Origin: Olavius algarvensis Delta 4 endosymbiont | GTDB lineage: Bacteria; Desulfobacterota; Desulfobacteria; Desulfobacterales; CAJINA01 | Direction of reading: 5' to 3' | DNA length: 64,000 nt | Assembly (NCBI GenBank): GCA_905176665.1 | Contig: CAJINA010000122.1 | Location: forward strand, 178,624-242,623 | In this document: positions 18,793 to 27,043 of the stretch, in pieces | How the letters are laid out: every line of letters starts with the position of its first letter | Numbering within the stretch: position 1 is the first letter of the stretch | Program-made: the position numbers and the translations under genes | Notes under the pieces: model-generated | Told to the model about the DNA's origin: nothing | The model's input: the letters and a program-made list of their open reading frames with translations, nothing else | The model's database searches: none

Positions 18793-18879
18793 CCCAATCG
18801 CAAACTGCATCGATTGGCTGAAGGTCAAAAGGCTCAATGACCTGGAAACAATGAATCACCGGAAGGACACAATCTGGCT

Positions 18880-20409
18880 ATGGGTGCCAAAACCAACCAG
18901 GACGCGGGCGATACGCTGACCGTCAATATCGCCATCGTGGGCGGCGGTCGGGCCTGTAATTTTTTTCTAAAGCTTCTACAGTCCAACTCCTTCCCCTTTT
19001 TAAAGGTCAACATTGTCGGTGTTTGCGATATCAACCCGGAGGCGGCTGGTCTGCGAACAGCCCGTGAAATGGGTATCTACACGACCGATAATTTCAGGGA
19101 TTTTTTTGCATTCGACAATCTCGACAGCATCCTCGAATTAACCAACAATAAAGACGTGCTGTTAGAACTCATTAAACTGCGTCCCCAACGGGTTGGTGTC
19201 CTGGAGCACAATATCGGTCGTTTTTTTCACAACTACTTTTTGATGAGTCAGCGGCTGCAATCGGCGGAACATCAGGCCGCCCTGGCGAGGACAGTTTCAG
19301 ATTTCATCATGCAGCACAGCAACGCCGCTATCGTGGTTTTAAATACGGATTTTTCCATTGCCGCCGCCAATGAAGCTTACCTGAAAGTCGTGGGCAAACC
19401 GCAAACGGAAGTCATTGGAGGGTATTGCCACCAGGTCTACTACAACCGCAACGCACCCTGTGCCAGTTCCCCACCCGTGTTGAAATGCCCGATGCTGGAA
19501 ACCTTGAAGACGGGTCAGACCGCGCACGTCATTCATGAGCACCAAACGGCTGCCGGCCATACGACCTACGGCAACATTGTCACCTACCCTTTAAAAGATG
19601 AGCACGGCGAGATCACCGGGGTCATAGAAATTTGGCGCGACATCACGGCCGACATTGCGACTCGCTGGGATAAACGCGCCGAGGATCTCAAAAACGATTT
19701 AAAGAGAATGGTCCAAGAAGATCGCATGATATCCCTGGGCAAACTCGTGGCCAGCTGCGTTCATGAAATCAACAACCCGATACAGGGGTTGTTAACCTAC
19801 AGTGATCTGATGCACAAGATTACAGCCGACGATCAACCTTCTCAAGAGAACTGGAATCTGTTGAACAGTTACCTGTCCATCGTGTCGGATGAACTGTTAC
19901 GTTGCGGGGATATCATCTCCGGGTTGCTCTCTTTCAGCCGGGAGACATCCGGCGGCTATATTGATGTGGATCTTAACGATGTCCTCCAGGCGGTGGCGGC
20001 GTTGACCCGTCACAAGATGGAACTCCAGAATATTCGCCTGACCCTGGAGCTGGCACCCGGGCTCATAATGGTCCGGGGCGACACCAATCAACTGCAGCAA
20101 GGCATGCTCAACTTGGTATTCAACGCTATCGAAGCCATGCCGGCGGGTGGCGACCTTACCATCGGCACGCAAACCGATCCAGCGGATCACCAGGTCATCG
20201 TTTCGGTCCAGGACACCGGGTACGGTATTCCGCCCGAAAACCTGGACCATATCTATGACCCTTTTTTTACAACCAAGGCCCCTGGCGAGGGAACAGGGCT
20301 GGGGCTCTCGATTGCGTATGGCATAGTTAAAAACCACGGCGGGCGGGTCAAAGTTAAAAGCAGTGCAAACACCGGTACCGTTTTTCACCTTCGCTTACCC
20401 TTGATATGA
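18880..20409 (+). CDS. Histidine kinase with N-terminal Rossmann-like domain and PAS
   Basis: 509 residues, no membrane segment. Residues 13-115 begin with NIAIVGGGRACNFFLKLL and VNIVGVCDINPEA, which read like the NAD(P)-binding beta-alpha-beta of Gfo/Idh or homoserine-dehydrogenase-type folds. A PAS domain follows (about 145-255) with cysteines in GYCHQVYYN and LKCPMLETLKTG, then HisKA (CVHEINNPIQGLL) and HATPase (NLVFNAIEAM, FFTTKAPGEGTGLGL). The Rossmann part could sense NAD(H) or another dinucleotide (inference). The next gene, 35 bases on, encodes an NtrC-type regulator that is its likely partner. Confidence 0.88.
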   Translation: MGAKTNQDAGDTLTVNIAIVGGGRACNFFLKLLQSNSFPFLKVNIVGVCDINPEAAGLRTAREMGIYTTDNFRDFFAFDNLDSILELTNNKDVLLELIKLRPQRVGVLEHNIGRFFHNYFLMSQRLQSAEHQAALARTVSDFIMQHSNAAIVVLNTDFSIAAANEAYLKVVGKPQTEVIGGYCHQVYYNRNAPCASSPPVLKCPMLETLKTGQTAHVIHEHQTAAGHTTYGNIVTYPLKDEHGEITGVIEIWRDITADIATRWDKRAEDLKNDLKRMVQEDRMISLGKLVASCVHEINNPIQGLLTYSDLMHKITADDQPSQENWNLLNSYLSIVSDELLRCGDIISGLLSFSRETSGGYIDVDLNDVLQAVAALTRHKMELQNIRLTLELAPGLIMVRGDTNQLQQGMLNLVFNAIEAMPAGGDLTIGTQTDPADHQVIVSVQDTGYGIPPENLDHIYDPFFTTKAPGEGTGLGLSIAYGIVKNHGGRVKVKSSANTGTVFHLRLPLI

Positions 20410-20444
20410 GGACGGGATAAACGACACGGACAGGGAGGCGCTAT

Positions 20445-21791
20445 ATGAAGTCTACAATGAATATTATGGTTGTCGACGATGAGAAGATCGTCCGGGAATC
20501 ATTCCTGCACTGGTTCCGGAAAATCGGTCACCACGTAGAAGCGGCCGCGTCCGGTACCGAGGCGTTGTCTCGGCTGACACGGGCCCCCTTCGATCTGATG
20601 TTCGTCGATATCAAAATGCCTGAAATGGACGGCATCGAACTACTGGAAAAGATTAAGTCCGACTATCCCGACACCGCCGTTGTGATCATTACTGCGTACG
20701 GCTCTATTGAACCCGCCATTAAGGCCATGCAGATCGGCGCGGCTGATTACCTGCTCAAGCCATTCAAGCCGGAACAATTAACCCTGGTACTGGAAAAAAT
20801 CTGCCAGCAGAAGCATATGAGCAGGGAATATCAGTATCTAAAGGGCCGCTTGGAAAAAATGACTCGATTTGACAATATTATCGGCCGTTCGGGTGCCATG
20901 GAAGAGGTCTTCGGCCTCATCCTGGAAGTTGCCCAAAGCGACTCGGCCGTACTACTGCTGGGCGAGACCGGTACCGGCAAGGAGCTGGTCGCCAAAGCCA
21001 TTCACGCCAAGAGTTCACGCGCCCACCATCCATTTATCGCCATAAACTGCGGCGCTATCCCGGATACGCTGTTAAGCAGTGAACTCTTCGGGCACCAGAA
21101 AGGAGCCTTCACAGGGGCTACCCAGACTCGCAAGGGTTTTTTGGAAGTAGTATCCGGGGGCACCCTTTTTCTCGATGAAATCGGGGAGATTAGTCCAAAG
21201 ATGCAGATCGACCTGTTGCGCGTGCTGGAGGAAAAGAAAATTAGCCGGGTTGGCAGCAGTCAAACCATTGATGTCGATTTCCGACTTATTTCGGCAACCC
21301 GCCGGAATCTGGTAGAAGAGACCTCCGCCGGGAATTTTCGTCAAGATTTTTTCTACCGCGTCAATGTCATTGAAATCAAGGTGCCCCCGCTCAGAGACAG
21401 GAAGGAAGATATTCCGCTTCTGGTTGAACATTTCCTCGACAAGTACAGCCAGGAAACCAACAAGCAGGTCGACAGCATAAGCGGCTATGCCCGCGAACAA
21501 TTGATACACTATGATTGGCCGGGGAATGTCAGGGAGCTTGAAAACGCCATAGAGAGAGCGGTGGTTCTATCAAAATCCCGCACCCTGGATATTCAGGACT
21601 TTGCCTTTTTAAAACCTGCGCATAGCGACTACCGCGAACCGGAGGGCAGATCTCTGCTGGAAATAGAGAAGGACCATATCTCTAAAATTCTGACCGAATC
21701 TGAGGGAAATGTAACCCGCGCCGCCAAAATCCTGGGAATTAATCGGGTCACCTTGCACAAGAAAATTAAGCGATATGAACTAAAGCACTGA
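20445..21791 (+). CDS. NtrC-type sigma-54-dependent response regulator
   Basis: 448 residues. Receiver at 1-125 (VVDDEKIV, phospho-acceptor in FVDIKMPEMDG, lysine in LLKPFKPE), AAA+ domain at 140-370 (GETGTGKE, GAFTGA, TLFLDEIGE), and a Fis-type helix-turn-helix at the C-terminus (NVTRAAKILGINRVTLHKKI). GGGAGG precedes ATG 20445. Its kinase is probably the Rossmann/PAS kinase just upstream. Genes controlled are not known; sigma-54-type promoters in this window lie at 24187 and 45901. Confidence 0.94.
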   Translation: MKSTMNIMVVDDEKIVRESFLHWFRKIGHHVEAAASGTEALSRLTRAPFDLMFVDIKMPEMDGIELLEKIKSDYPDTAVVIITAYGSIEPAIKAMQIGAADYLLKPFKPEQLTLVLEKICQQKHMSREYQYLKGRLEKMTRFDNIIGRSGAMEEVFGLILEVAQSDSAVLLLGETGTGKELVAKAIHAKSSRAHHPFIAINCGAIPDTLLSSELFGHQKGAFTGATQTRKGFLEVVSGGTLFLDEIGEISPKMQIDLLRVLEEKKISRVGSSQTIDVDFRLISATRRNLVEETSAGNFRQDFFYRVNVIEIKVPPLRDRKEDIPLLVEHFLDKYSQETNKQVDSISGYAREQLIHYDWPGNVRELENAIERAVVLSKSRTLDIQDFAFLKPAHSDYREPEGRSLLEIEKDHISKILTESEGNVTRAAKILGINRVTLHKKIKRYELKH

Positions 21792-21833
21792 TCCGGTTTG
21801 GCAACCCGGCATCCCATGACCGTAGAGCGGACA

Positions 21834-22406
21834 ATGGATCCAAATTCCATAACTATCGGTGTAGCAACACTCGGCAAGATACCATCCACGGTACCGAAAG
21901 TGATTGCTGCTCATATCTCGGGCTATTACGACCTCACGGCACGGGTACTAGTGCCCCGAAAACAACCGGCGTACGCATTTGATGAGCGACGCCTGCAGTA
22001 CAATGCCGGTATTATTTTAGATACCCTCAATGCCGTTTCGTTCAAGGGGTGTAAAAAAGTTTTGGGAGTGTTGAACGTCGATATCTTTATACCCATTTTC
22101 AAGCATGTATTCGGCGAAGCTCGTCAGGGCGGTCGTATTGCGATCATCTCGCTTTACCGACTGGGGCAGCATCAAAATGGGTCCGCGGTATCCCGGTCGG
22201 ACCTGTACTCGCGGGCTGCCAAGGTTGCCCTGCACGAATTGGGACACCTGTTCAATCTACATCATTGCGACAATGGAAACTGCCTGATGCATTTCTCCGG
22301 AGCCCTGGACGAGCTTGATACGCTCTCTTTCACCCTCTGTCGCTACTGCAAGGCGTATCTGCAAGATGCCCTGAAGACCCTTGCTTCAAAGCCAGCCGGC
22401 AACTGA
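21834..22406 (+). CDS. amzA: Archaemetzincin-like zinc protease
   Basis: About 190 residues. The zinc motif HELGHLFNLHHC (HExxHxxxxxH plus Cys) is followed by a second Cys, a Met and a C-x2-C pair (LCRYC), which fits archaemetzincin (peptidase M54). The residue that is Gly in HExxHxxG is Asn here. In-frame TTG 21798 and ATG 21816 are possible; ATG 21834 follows an AGAGCGG. It ends the signalling run, only a few bases after the NtrC-type regulator if the longer forms are used. Its substrate is unknown; the family has aminopeptidase activity in studied members. Confidence 0.9.
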   Translation: MDPNSITIGVATLGKIPSTVPKVIAAHISGYYDLTARVLVPRKQPAYAFDERRLQYNAGIILDTLNAVSFKGCKKVLGVLNVDIFIPIFKHVFGEARQGGRIAIISLYRLGQHQNGSAVSRSDLYSRAAKVALHELGHLFNLHHCDNGNCLMHFSGALDELDTLSFTLCRYCKAYLQDALKTLASKPAGN

Positions 22407-22432
22407 AGCATCCGAACGGTTTCGCCAGACCG

Positions 22433-23356
22433 TTATACTGGTTCGGACCTCAAGAACTGCTTCACCAGCTTATCCCAGCCAACTTCCGGATACAGCCCGA
22501 ACAGGTCGTTGAGCGGTTCGCTACCGGTTGCCGCCAAACGTTCGTATTCACGGCCCATCATCTTTTGAAGTTCGGCGACCTCTCTGTCCATCCAGACGTG
22601 GCTCTCCTTCCCGAAATAAAGACCTTTCAGGTTTCGCTTCGGCATATCAGGTTCCAGGATAAACAACCAGCCGGTATGATAGGGATCGGCATGGATAATT
22701 TCAGGGTGTTTCCGGACATCCTGGTTGATCGCCAGAACCGTACCGGTGACAGGTGATAGAACAGCGGCTTGGTGACCATTGCGGGTAAAGGTCCACCCCA
22801 CCTGCCCCTGCTTAACATGCTCACCGAGGGGAGGCAGATCCAGCTGCCGCGCTGCCCCGAACACCTTTACCGAAAAATCGTCGAAGCCGACCCTGACCCG
22901 GCCGCCGTGTTCGAAGCGGGTCCAGCTATGTCCCAGGTGGTAATAGTATCCTTCCGCCAGTCTATAACCGGATGCCAGGCTATACGCCGGCGCAGTCGTC
23001 TCCTGTACCAGGTCCATGTCGTCCAGCATCTGGTCGAAAGCACAGTGGTAGCACTCGTAATTCAGGGGACAAATTTTGGGAGCGTCAATACGGCCCGTCA
23101 ACGTGTGCCGGCAGGGGCGCTCGGATCCGGTGTATCGCAATTGCAGATGCGTAACCCATTTGGGCGCCGCGGACTCGGTGGTTATGGTCTTATCGATCCC
23201 CATGGCCTTGCGCATACCTTTATCAAAGGGGCAGCTGCTGCAATCGAAGTCATTGTCGCACTCCCGAAAATTGACAACGCCGCCTTTCATCCAGATGCAC
23301 TCATCCGTCAGCACCTGAAATCCCTGAACTTTTTTCTTTTTCTTGGTGCGTTTCAT
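22433..23356 (-). CDS. Cys-rich protein with GcvH-like lipoyl-fold domain lacking the lipoyl lysine
   Basis: 307 residues. The N-terminal half has two cysteine groups: CIWMKGG...CDNDFDCSSCPFDKG near 20-45, and C-x13-C-x5-C-x2-C near 82-107 ending YECYHCAFDQM. Residues about 140-265 resemble GcvH, the lipoyl carrier of the glycine cleavage system (LGHSWTRFEHGGRVRVGF, LSPVTGTVLAIN). In GcvH a lysine stands before the SPVTG turn; here the stretch is NGHQAAVLSPVTG, with no lysine. It is therefore probably not a lipoyl carrier. AGGAGG precedes ATG 23356. It overlaps nothing and is co-directional with the small gene upstream. Confidence 0.8.
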   Translation of the reverse strand: MKRTKKKKKVQGFQVLTDECIWMKGGVVNFRECDNDFDCSSCPFDKGMRKAMGIDKTITTESAAPKWVTHLQLRYTGSERPCRHTLTGRIDAPKICPLNYECYHCAFDQMLDDMDLVQETTAPAYSLASGYRLAEGYYYHLGHSWTRFEHGGRVRVGFDDFSVKVFGAARQLDLPPLGEHVKQGQVGWTFTRNGHQAAVLSPVTGTVLAINQDVRKHPEIIHADPYHTGWLFILEPDMPKRNLKGLYFGKESHVWMDREVAELQKMMGREYERLAATGSEPLNDLFGLYPEVGWDKLVKQFLRSEPV

Positions 23357-23380
23357 GTTGACCTCCTAGTGTCCGCCAGT

Positions 23381-23644
23381 TCAACGCGGGAATCCACCCG
23401 TCGGTTTCACGAGTGGGGTTGCGGTAAGATCCAACTCATCGAGTATCTGGTCATACCCGCAGTGGTAGCACTCAAACCGCAGGGTACAAAATCTGGGGAC
23501 CTCGATCCGGCCGCTGCGCACATGCACGCACAACTGCCCGCGGCTGCCATAGTGGTCGGTCTCGGGCGTATAGCTACTTTCGGGCCGCCGGCCGCGATGA
23601 CCGCTCGCCTTTGAATCAACGGGATGCAATCTGTCGGGCTGCAT
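23381..23644 (-). CDS. Small Cys-motif protein, paralogous to part of the 22433 protein
   Basis: 87 residues starting at ATG 23644, chosen because a full AAAGGAGGTGACC ribosome site stands before it; a longer frame to 23800 exists but lacks such a site. Its core, CVHVRSGRIEVPRFC with FECYHCGYDQILDELDL, matches the second cysteine group of the neighbour (RHTLTGRIDAPKIC with YECYHCAFDQMLDDMDL). So it appears to be a stand-alone copy of that four-cysteine module, probably zinc or iron-sulfur binding. Function unknown. It is 24 bases upstream of the larger gene. Confidence 0.75.
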   Translation of the reverse strand: MQPDRLHPVDSKASGHRGRRPESSYTPETDHYGSRGQLCVHVRSGRIEVPRFCTLRFECYHCGYDQILDELDLTATPLVKPTGGFPR

Positions 23645-24264
23645 GATGGTCACCTCCTTTTGGTCTGCTGCTGATCGGGTCCCGCCTACCCATTTTTCGG
23701 GCCCCTTGTTTTCTATATGCACTGCAACAACGATGCCCTGCCCGCGAGAAAAGTGACCTCCCCAATAACTTATTGAAAATACAAAGCTTTCTATTTTCAA
23801 ATGGCGGTTATGGCCGGCAGGTGGTCAAAAGTTTCGCCCTAGAACTGATGAATTCGGTTACAGGGTGTGGCGCCGAAGGAAGGATCTTTTTCTTTAACCT
23901 TTTGTAATTAATAAAGATCTTAATTGTAGCGTTTGGCTACAAGGGAGTGTTGCCATCCTGTATATACGCCTTCCCGGATTGAATGAGCATGACTGCTATA
24001 TATGTTGCAAAAGACGTTGCATTAATGTTTCGCAACACGGTTTATCTTTTAACTACTTGTTATTTATAGACTTCCAAAAAGCTCAACTAATGTGTGCAAC
24101 GCTGTTGGTTTTGGCGGCCGCCCCTTCACAGCCAGTTCTTTGTCGTAACTATTTAAAATAAAAGCATATAATAATTATGGCCATCATGGCACGCCCTGTG
24201 CTTTGGCAAAGAACAGGAAACCAACCAGTCGATAGAAGATCTTTGGACCGCCAGGAGGTGATGC
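23645..24264. other. Divergent intergenic region, 620 bases
   Basis: It separates the two minus-strand Cys-rich genes from the plus-strand Hdr block. It contains a perfect 7-base inverted repeat (TTGTAGC at 23924-23930, GCTACAA at 23936-23942; a possible operator or small hairpin) and the sigma-54-type promoter at 24187. The middle is AT-rich. I see no convincing gene in it. Confidence 0.5.
24187..24202 (+). promoter_or_regulatory. Sigma-54-type promoter ahead of the receiver/hdr block
   Basis: TGGCAC, five bases, GTGCT: the GG and GC doublets are ten bases apart as sigma-54 RNA polymerase requires, and it differs from the consensus (TGGCACN5TTGCW) at one position. It lies about 60 bases before ATG 24265, the first gene of the block that runs to 38996. 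Two sigma-54 activators are encoded at 17053 and 20445. Confidence 0.7.
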
Positions 24265-24702
24265 ATGGCCTCAATAACTAAGCAAAAGATTCTTATCGTC
24301 GAAGATGAACCGGATACACGTCTTTTTATCTCTAATCTACTCTCCACGCATGGCTACAACATCGTTTTGGCTGAAACCGGAACAGAGGGACTTCGCCGGG
24401 CCCTCGCTGAAGAGCCGACGGTGGTCATCATCGACATGATGATGCCCAATGATGGCGGCATCCGACTTTATCGCGATCTCAAGCGCAACCCGAAGTTGGA
24501 CCGGATCCCCGTCATCATGCTGTCCACTATCGCGCGCAAGACATTCTTCAAATGGCAAAAAGCGCGCAGTTCCGGCGCGGGCGGACCCCCATCCGGAGCG
24601 GATATATATTTGGGACTCCCCCCTGAGGCCGATGAACTCCTGCTGGTTGTCGATAAGCTTTCGAAATCAGAATCCCGGGACCGATCGCCGGCGTTAACAT
24701 AA
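24265..24702 (+). CDS. Stand-alone receiver with altered lysine
   Basis: 145 residues, receiver only. Acidic residues (LIVEDEPD) and the phospho-acceptor aspartate (VIIDMMMPNDGG) are present, and the switch Thr/Ser region is VIMLSTIARK. The conserved lysine of the usual KP(F/V) motif is not there: the matching stretch reads IYLGLPPEADE. It is paralogous to the receiver at 506-910, including the Gly/Pro-rich insert. AGGAGG stands six bases before ATG 24265. It is the first gene after the sigma-54-type promoter and 34 bases upstream of the Hdr fusion. The missing lysine may mean altered or phosphate-independent signalling. Confidence 0.85.
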   Translation: MASITKQKILIVEDEPDTRLFISNLLSTHGYNIVLAETGTEGLRRALAEEPTVVIIDMMMPNDGGIRLYRDLKRNPKLDRIPVIMLSTIARKTFFKWQKARSSGAGGPPSGADIYLGLPPEADELLLVVDKLSKSESRDRSPALT

Positions 24703-24736
24703 ACGGTTTGCCGCCATGCAATGAGAAAGTAAAAAC

Positions 24737-27043
24737 GTGAAACCAATACCCAACATAAAAAGCGTCGATCCGAACCTCCACCGGGATGTGGCCCAGTTTG
24801 GCGCCCGGGACATGGAGCTTTGCATGCAGTGTGCTACCTGCAGCGCAACCTGTCCCCTGTCCAGCGACTCCCAGACATTTCCGCGCAAGATCTACCGCTA
24901 TCTGCAACTGGGGCTGGAAGATAAGCTGTTGGCCGCACCGGAACCCTGGTTGTGCTACTACTGCGGCGAGTGCAATATAGATTGTCCCCGGGGCGCCGAA
25001 CCGGCGGAAACCATGATGGCTGTGCGCCGGTGGTTGACTACCCGGTATGACTGGACCGGCCTGGCCCGGCGGTTTTATCTCTCGGATGCCTGGGAAATCG
25101 GGGCCCTGCTCGTGGTGGCACTGGCCGTCATTGTCCTTTTTATGGTGGGGCACGGACCGATCATCACCGACCGAGTGGCCGTCAACACCTTTGCCCCGGT
25201 GATGTGGATCGAAATCGGAGATCTGGCGATAGCGGTAATCCTGACTTTGTTTCTCATGTCGAACGCGTTTCGCATGTACCGTTACACCATGGCCGGCACG
25301 AAGATTCCGCCAACCGTCTACCTGCGGGAAGCCCGCACCTTTATTCTGCATTTTCTGACCCAGAAGCGCTGGCGCAAATGCGGAGAAGATCGCAGCCGCT
25401 GGCTAAAGCACCTTATCCTGGTGAGCGGCTACCTGACCATGATGACGCTGGTCATCGTCTTCATCCGCTGGTTTCAGGTCGACGACAGCAGCTGGCACTT
25501 TACCAGTATCTTCGGTTACTACGCGACGGCCGTGCTCCTGGTGATAACGGTGGAGATGTTCCGCAGCCGTTTGAATAAGGAAGACGCGGTCCATCGCTAT
25601 TCGGAAATGTCGGACTGGTTGTTTCTGATCCTGCTGTTTCTCACCACACTCAGCGGCATTCTCATGCACGCGGTACGTCTGGCCGGCTGGCCCATGGGAA
25701 CCTATGTGATGTATGTCATCCATTTGGCCATTGCGGTTCCCATGCTGGTCATCGAGGTGCCGTTCGGTAAATGGTCGCACCTTTTCTACCGGCCGCTGGC
25801 GCTTTTCCTGGTGGCCGTCAAAGAGCGGGCGGCCCGTGACTCTCAGGTGGACGTGGAAGATGTACTGATCGCCGTCGGGGAAACATTTATGAGCTGCCTG
25901 CAATGCGGTACCTGTAGCAGCGTATGCCCTGCGGTCGAGCCAACCGCGTTCAGTCCCCGTCAGGTTTTGCGGCAGTTGTCTTTGAAGCCGGCCGAAGCCC
26001 AATCCCTCGACCAGGCCGTGTGGGACTGCCTCACCTGCAAGGCCTGTGAGGAAAACTGCCCCCGAGCCATCGACCTTCTCGAGGTGATGCGCCGGGTGCG
26101 CCAGATCAATGTCGGCCAGCACCGAATACCGGCCAGCCTGCAGCCGGCCCTGACCAGCCTCGAAGAAAACGGCAATCCGTGGGGCGGCCGGCGTGACCGG
26201 CGCATGCAGTGGGCCGGAGAAATATCCATCCCGGAATTCAAACCCGAGGATGACTATTGCCTGTTCACGTGTTGTACCACGGCCTACACCCTCCACAACC
26301 CGGCGGCCGGCCAGGCCCTGCCCCGGCTGCTGACCCGGGCCGGTGTATCCTTCGGCTCCCTCGGCCTCCAGGAAAACTGCTGTGGTGCCCCGGCATTTCA
26401 GACGGGCGCCCACCAGGTCTACTGGGACCTGGAGCGTACCAATCAGGAAGTATTTAAAACCAGAGGCATCAAAGAGTTGCTGGTCACCTCCCCGCACTGC
26501 TTGCATACCTTTCTGAATTACTACACCGGCCTGGGTGACCGGATTGCCGTTACCCATTACACGGCGCTTCTCGACCAGTTCATTACCAGCGGCGGGCTGA
26601 TTCCCGCCCTTAAGTTGCCGCTTACCGCTACCTACCATGATCCGTGCTACCTGGGGCGGCATAGCGGCATCTACACTCCGCCGCGCCGGGTGCTGGAAAG
26701 CATTCCCGGGCTGCAACTGGTGGAAATGGCCCACAACCGGGCCGACAGCCTTTGCTGCGGCGGGGGTGGGGGCGGAGCCTGGTACACCGGCCGGCCGGCC
26801 GTGGGGAGTCCGGGTGTGCAGCGCATCCGGGAAGCACTCGCCACGCGGGCTGATTGTTTGGTCACCGCCTGCCCCTACTGCTTACGTATGCTGAGCAACG
26901 CGGTTCGGGAGATCGGCGCTCAAGACCGCATCGCGGTCCGGGACATCGCGGACATCCTATTGCAATCCGTGGAAGTGAAAGTGGCTGCAGAGACAACTCT
27001 ACCGGAGCATGTGCAATCGGGTCAGGAGGCCTGTCATGTCTGA
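24737..27043 (+). CDS. Membrane heterodisulfide-reductase-like fusion HdrC-HdrE-HdrC-HdrB
   Basis: 768 residues. (1) An HdrC-like iron-sulfur domain at 25-95 (CMQCATCSATCP, CYYCGECNIDCP). (2) A cytochrome-b-like region with six helices, roughly 118-345, as in QmoC/HdrE. (3) A second HdrC-like iron-sulfur domain (CLQCGTCSSVCP near 385, CLTCKACEENCP near 430). (4) An HdrB-like part with two CCG motifs (ENCCGAPAF near 546, LCCGGGGGG near 672). So QmoC (parts 1-2) is joined to HdrD (parts 3-4). It probably exchanges electrons between the membrane quinone pool and cytoplasmic HdrA proteins encoded next. Start is GTG 24737. The next gene overlaps by eight bases. Confidence 0.9.
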   Translation: MKPIPNIKSVDPNLHRDVAQFGARDMELCMQCATCSATCPLSSDSQTFPRKIYRYLQLGLEDKLLAAPEPWLCYYCGECNIDCPRGAEPAETMMAVRRWLTTRYDWTGLARRFYLSDAWEIGALLVVALAVIVLFMVGHGPIITDRVAVNTFAPVMWIEIGDLAIAVILTLFLMSNAFRMYRYTMAGTKIPPTVYLREARTFILHFLTQKRWRKCGEDRSRWLKHLILVSGYLTMMTLVIVFIRWFQVDDSSWHFTSIFGYYATAVLLVITVEMFRSRLNKEDAVHRYSEMSDWLFLILLFLTTLSGILMHAVRLAGWPMGTYVMYVIHLAIAVPMLVIEVPFGKWSHLFYRPLALFLVAVKERAARDSQVDVEDVLIAVGETFMSCLQCGTCSSVCPAVEPTAFSPRQVLRQLSLKPAEAQSLDQAVWDCLTCKACEENCPRAIDLLEVMRRVRQINVGQHRIPASLQPALTSLEENGNPWGGRRDRRMQWAGEISIPEFKPEDDYCLFTCCTTAYTLHNPAAGQALPRLLTRAGVSFGSLGLQENCCGAPAFQTGAHQVYWDLERTNQEVFKTRGIKELLVTSPHCLHTFLNYYTGLGDRIAVTHYTALLDQFITSGGLIPALKLPLTATYHDPCYLGRHSGIYTPPRRVLESIPGLQLVEMAHNRADSLCCGGGGGGAWYTGRPAVGSPGVQRIREALATRADCLVTACPYCLRMLSNAVREIGAQDRIAVRDIADILLQSVEVKVAAETTLPEHVQSGQEACHV

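Noticed and set aside
22411..22447. Inverted repeats TCCGAAC/GTTCGGA and AACGGT/ACCGTT as a bidirectional terminator
   Set aside because: The two pairings compete, neither has a T-run, and one arm lies within the end of the minus-strand gene. It may still have a role, but it is not supported as a terminator.
25403..26734. 443-codon minus-strand frame within the Hdr fusion
   Set aside because: It lies wholly inside the well supported HdrC-HdrE-HdrC-HdrB gene and shows no domain or ribosome site.
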